From Tritrichomonas musculus (Eukaryota > Parabasalia > Tritrichomonadida > Tritrichomonadidae): a stretch of 64,000 nt of DNA. Within the stretch, counting starts at the first letter, position 1, and each line of letters opens with the position of its first letter. Below, piece by piece: positions 60,711-64,000 of the stretch. The translations under genes were made by a program, and so were the position numbers. A model generated the notes under the pieces. The model had not been told where the DNA came from. It saw nothing but the letters and a program-made list of their open reading frames with translations, and made no database searches. The stretch covers positions 3,658,001 through 3,722,000 of the forward strand of contig JAPFFF010000007.1 of assembly GCA_039105265.1 (NCBI GenBank). The letters run 5' to 3'.

Positions 60711-61244
60711 TCAAATCAATTGTGGTCTTCTTTGATTGTTATTGTTATTGTTATCATTGTCATCATCATTTTGCTTCGCAAAAGGGGACTTTGTCCCTTC
60801 ATTGTCATGAGCCTGTTGCCTTTTCAATGTGAGAATCTTGTTAACCATGTACGTTGATATATTTATGTTTAAATGCTTTTTGATTAATAGTTTTGTGTAT
60901 GATGCTTGTTTATGTGCTGGCAACTTATTAATTTCATTCATTCGTTCTTCATCAAGGAACTGCATGACTAATTCACGGTCATGAGCGTTTAAGAACTTTG
61001 ATGAATTGAATAAGGAGCGCTTTGGTTTATCACTTTTTGGTGTTATATCATTCAATAAACTATTTTGTTCAGAGAAATGGGGTAGATTTTCATCATCTGA
61101 TGATGAATCATTATTGTCATTGTCAAATGAAACGTTATTCACAAGGTTCCTGAAAGCTTCATTATCATCTGATTTAGCAATCAATATCGTTAACAAATGA
61201 CGGATTGCATCAACATGTTTCAATATCTCTATTAATTCTGTCAT
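60711..61244 (-). CDS. PolB-adjacent conserved protein (177 aa), E8
   Basis: Family I member of the group at 17657, 23362 and 57149: N-terminal helix, acidic Asn/Asp/Ser linker, then SLFNSSKFLNAHDRELVMQF, NKLPAHKQASYTKLLIKKHL, NINISTYMVNKIL, ending in an Asn/Asp run (DDDNDNNNNNNQRR). Here it is divergent from PolB (86 bp), whereas in family II it runs the same way. The constant closeness to PolB over both families suggests a joint role, perhaps priming (inference). Confidence 0.65.
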   Translation of the reverse strand: MTELIEILKHVDAIRHLLTILIAKSDDNEAFRNLVNNVSFDNDNNDSSSDDENLPHFSEQNSLLNDITPKSDKPKRSLFNSSKFLNAHDRELVMQFLDEERMNEINKLPAHKQASYTKLLIKKHLNINISTYMVNKILTLKRQQAHDNEGTKSPFAKQNDDDNDNNNNNNQRRPQLI

Positions 61245-61330
61245 TTCAATGAAATAAAAAACCTGAATTATTTTTTTTGATTTAACATTTTTCAAATTTC
61301 AAATAATTTGATTTTTTAATTATATCATAA

Positions 61331-64000
61331 ATGAGTTCGCGTTATTACTATCAAAAAGATACCAAATCATTTGTTATTGAACAAATCAGGTATATCAATA
61401 ATGAACTTCAATTAAAACCTCGCTTATCAACATCTAAACCTAGTGATTATGATGTTAAACATTTCAAATCAATCTTAGAAAACTATCTAACTTCATTCGG
61501 TTTTAGAGAACATGAAGGTGATAGAATCAATGATACAACAATATTAGCTTTCGTCAATAGAATGAAGAAAGAAGCAGAAGAACAAGAAGAAGAGGAGGAA
61601 GAGGAACAATTTGAAGAAGAAGAACAAGATGATGAACAAAAACTAAAACAAAAACAAATCGAGGACAACATTAAAATTGCTCATGATGCACTCAACAAAG
61701 CCCTTCAATTAATTAAATCTGAAAATATATTATTGAGACCATTACCACCAAAGACAAACAAACAACCTCAACGATATGAAGATATTCGATTCAACAATGA
61801 AAATGCTGAATTAATTGAATACATCAAAAAGTTTGGCTATAAAGGTGTTCATTCAAAACATGATTCATATTTCATAATCAATGAACCTGAAAACTTTGAT
61901 GAAGCCGTCGAAGCATGCAGTCATTTCATTGACCAATTCCCAAATGATAGTGAAAAGGTTGAACGATTAGATGAAGACAGTAAAGAACCAATCAAAATAT
62001 ATTACAAAAACGGAGTTTCATCAATTGAAGACATCAATGAATATTTAACTGAGACAGTGTTTAAACAAGAAGTGAAACCGTTCAAAATATATTTTCAATT
62101 GACAGGCATATTTGAGATACCGCCCAAGAATGAAAACGAAAGATATACGTATGAAGCAAGTGAAATCAAATGGAAGAACTATAAATCATCAATTCCGATA
62201 ATAGTTAGAGAGAGTAAAGATGTTGACAAAGTTAAACTGTATGTTGAATCAAAGATTCATGAATATGAAACCACTACTTCAAACATCAAATTGTGTATTG
62301 TTTGGTCAGTATCGTTTACAATCTCTCGTGTAGTTAAGATAACGGGTAAGATTGATGAAGTTTCAGAATTGTTTGGCAAAAATAAATATATCATTATTGA
62401 TAACGTTGATGATTGTTTGTGTTGGTATCGTTTCCTTGCTTGTTGTTTGAATAAGCAACTTATCGAAACACGAACATTTAAAATCTCTGACAGAACAGCA
62501 GCAGCAAAGAAAATATTATGTGATGAACACGGTTTGAGCTATACAAAGAAACCTTCAAAAGCAGCAAAGCAATTCATCAACTCGTTTAAAGGTATCACGA
62601 TTGAAGAAATGAAAGAATCAGCCAAGAAGCATAACATCAATGTCAACATTTATGAATACAACCAAACTGAAACAGATAAAAAAGGCTTTTTCGATTTACA
62701 AGACCAATGGCATAACACTGACGATAACAATAAAACGTTTTCAGCCCTGTTGTATTCAAAGGATAAGATACTTCACATAATGTACATCATCAACGCTGAA
62801 GCATTAACAAATATTCATATTTGTCCTCATTGTGGTTCATACATTCACAAAGGAAATCACAATATTGACAGATTCAACAGACATGTAGATAAATGTGATG
62901 GCAAATTCAAAAAGGATTTCATACCTTCACGAGAAGCTTTACCATATTGTCCACACATTTTAAACAATCCTGTTTATTTGTATTGTCTTTCATATGAACT
63001 TGAATGGAAGCCAACAATTCATTATATCACTTATGATTTTGAAACAATGGAGCAAAAGATTGAAAAGAAAGTTAGTGATAAATCAGTTATCAATTCTCGA
63101 TTGATTCCTTTGAGTGTTTCATCATGTGTGAAGCTTGATAAAGGATTGATAACAAAGAACTTTGATATAAGAACAAATGACTTCATTGCCAAATGGATTG
63201 ACTGGTTATTTGTTGCTGGCTGTGATGTGTATGCTGATAAGTTGAATCATTTAAAATCATTCATTAAAGATAAATCGGAAGAAGAACTCAATAAAATAGA
63301 TTCATCATTGAAAACAATAACAGTATTCGGTTTTAATTCATCACGATTTGATTCAAACTTATTCAAAGAGCAATTGATTAAAAATCATTGGTCAATCGAT
63401 AGCGGAATGATTGGAACTGCTGCATCATTGAAACAATTCATATTGAAGTCATCAAAGTACCCTATTCGATTGAGGTTCATTGACGCACAAGCATTTGTTG
63501 CTGGAGGAACACTCAAACAGTTTGGAATCGATTTTGGCGGTATATCTAACAGTTCGAAAGGTGTCTTTCCTTATGAAGCAATCAACAGTGAAAATTATAA
63601 TGAAGTGTTATCAAAGAGTGAACCATTTGAATATGAAGACTTTTACAGTTATCTCAATCAAAAGAATCCTTTAACAAAAGCTGATTATGAAGAGTATTTG
63701 ATTGATTCAAAGAGGTTTGCAACACGTTGGGATTATTTGTTATCATACAATGACAATGATGTTGAAATGATGATTAAACCTATTGACAACCTTATTCAAA
63801 TGAATGCTGAATATAAAGTTGATTTGATTAGCAATCTTTCGTTATCAAAGAATGCTTCATGTATCAAATATGCTCTTGCTTACAAAGATTTCAACCCGAA
63901 GAACGACTATGAAATCATCAACAAGATGAATACATTCAAACCAACAATGAAATGGTGGTTAAATAAATGTGATAATTATCGAAAGCAAGACATGAAACAT
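61331..64000 (+). CDS. PolB: Protein-primed family B DNA polymerase, N-terminal 890 residues (E8)
   Basis: Open from MSSRYYYQKDTKSFVIEQIR at 61331 to the right edge without a stop. A Glu-rich coil (EEQEEEEEEEQFEEEEQDDE) near 80-105; the region homologous to EYLGEFGHEFKSKH of family II; OTU-like DDCLCWYRFLACCL (about 358-370); zinc knuckle CPHCGSYIHKGNH...HVDKC (about 497-523); ExoI DFETMEQ (565), ExoII NSSRFDSN, ExoIII YNDNDVEMM (about 806). The HNH insert and polymerase motifs would lie just past the edge. N terminus is shorter than in family II and lacks the DNDYFNKFNRADYK repeats. Confidence 0.92.
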   Translation, partial: MSSRYYYQKDTKSFVIEQIRYINNELQLKPRLSTSKPSDYDVKHFKSILENYLTSFGFREHEGDRINDTTILAFVNRMKKEAEEQEEEEEEEQFEEEEQDDEQKLKQKQIEDNIKIAHDALNKALQLIKSENILLRPLPPKTNKQPQRYEDIRFNNENAELIEYIKKFGYKGVHSKHDSYFIINEPENFDEAVEACSHFIDQFPNDSEKVERLDEDSKEPIKIYYKNGVSSIEDINEYLTETVFKQEVKPFKIYFQLTGIFEIPPKNENERYTYEASEIKWKNYKSSIPIIVRESKDVDKVKLYVESKIHEYETTTSNIKLCIVWSVSFTISRVVKITGKIDEVSELFGKNKYIIIDNVDDCLCWYRFLACCLNKQLIETRTFKISDRTAAAKKILCDEHGLSYTKKPSKAAKQFINSFKGITIEEMKESAKKHNINVNIYEYNQTETDKKGFFDLQDQWHNTDDNNKTFSALLYSKDKILHIMYIINAEALTNIHICPHCGSYIHKGNHNIDRFNRHVDKCDGKFKKDFIPSREALPYCPHILNNPVYLYCLSYELEWKPTIHYITYDFETMEQKIEKKVSDKSVINSRLIPLSVSSCVKLDKGLITKNFDIRTNDFIAKWIDWLFVAGCDVYADKLNHLKSFIKDKSEEELNKIDSSLKTITVFGFNSSRFDSNLFKEQLIKNHWSIDSGMIGTAASLKQFILKSSKYPIRLRFIDAQAFVAGGTLKQFGIDFGGISNSSKGVFPYEAINSENYNEVLSKSEPFEYEDFYSYLNQKNPLTKADYEEYLIDSKRFATRWDYLLSYNDNDVEMMIKPIDNLIQMNAEYKVDLISNLSLSKNASCIKYALAYKDFNPKNDYEIINKMNTFKPTMKWWLNKCDNYRKQDMKH

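Larger units (their letters stand above)
57807..64000. mobile_element. E8: family I Maverick, left half (continues past window)
   Basis: Starts AGTAGTATATAGGGGGGC at 57807 after ATCCCT. Contains the TIR region, 151-residue gene, ATPase, membrane microprotein, KARILSS gene, an 81-residue gene, the PolB-adjacent gene, and a PolB gene running off the edge. With E1 (the other half of the same family) it gives the full family I gene order. Confidence 0.88.

Noticed and set aside
1-64000. tRNA, rRNA or ordinary host genes
   Set aside because: No cloverleaf or ribosomal sequence was recognised, and every sizeable gene fits one of the Maverick families.

Overview
The window is a dense stack of Maverick/Polinton DNA transposons (polintoviruses) nested inside one another. 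I see no ordinary chromosomal gene, rRNA, tRNA or CRISPR. The gene set is protein-primed family B DNA polymerase, retrovirus-like integrase, A32/FtsK-like packaging ATPase and a double-jelly-roll-type major capsid protein. With it come very short intergenic spaces, about two-thirds A+T, no evident introns, and ends of the AG...CT type flanked by 6-bp target duplications. The host is most likely a parabasalid protist (Trichomonas-like, whose genomes are rich in Mavericks); the host is an inference, the element type is read directly. 

I resolve eight elements, named E1-E8 from left to right. E3 is the oldest host element (18481-20347 and 49972-54159). E2 (9589-18480) sits in the integrase gene of E3, and E1 (1-9588) sits in a capsid-associated gene of E2. 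E4 (20348-49965) interrupts a proline-rich gene of E3. E4 is a 3.7-kb internally deleted element, and it is itself split by E5 (20640-46555). E5 is complete, 25.9 kb, with 1.9-kb near-identical terminal inverted repeats. E6 (from 54160) truncates the large repeat protein of E3, E7 (from 54857) interrupts a gene of E6, and E8 (from 57807 past the right edge) is inserted in E7. Thus the chain E3-E6-E7-E8 is four deep. 

Two families are present. Family I (E1, E4, E6, E8) is more AT-rich and has ends carrying GCAGGGGATA. Family II (E2, E3, E5, E7) is less AT-rich; its ends, where visible, carry GGACCAGATA. E5 gives the complete family II order: TIR with a 414-residue gene, KilA-N protein, PolB-adjacent protein, HNH endonuclease, PolB, fibre-like protein, large DLNGD protein, proline-rich protein, 110-residue protein, integrase, four small proteins, major capsid, KARILSS protein, a tiny membrane protein, packaging ATPase, a 159-residue protein, TIR. 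Family I can be assembled from E8 (one end) and E1 (other end) in the same order. 

Functionally the genes fall into replication (PolB and its partner), integration (integrase, TIRs), and virion formation (capsid, membrane-active-like small protein, fibre-like protein, large DLNGD protein, ATPase, membrane microprotein). Accessory cargo near the TIRs includes KilA-N, HNH and repeat proteins. The least expected signals are: a 16-bp self-complementary word scattered through unrelated genes and read in four frames; an HNH nuclease embedded in the polymerase; a 43-49 residue membrane protein conserved in three elements; a CC-centred target-site preference; and the mini-Maverick E4.
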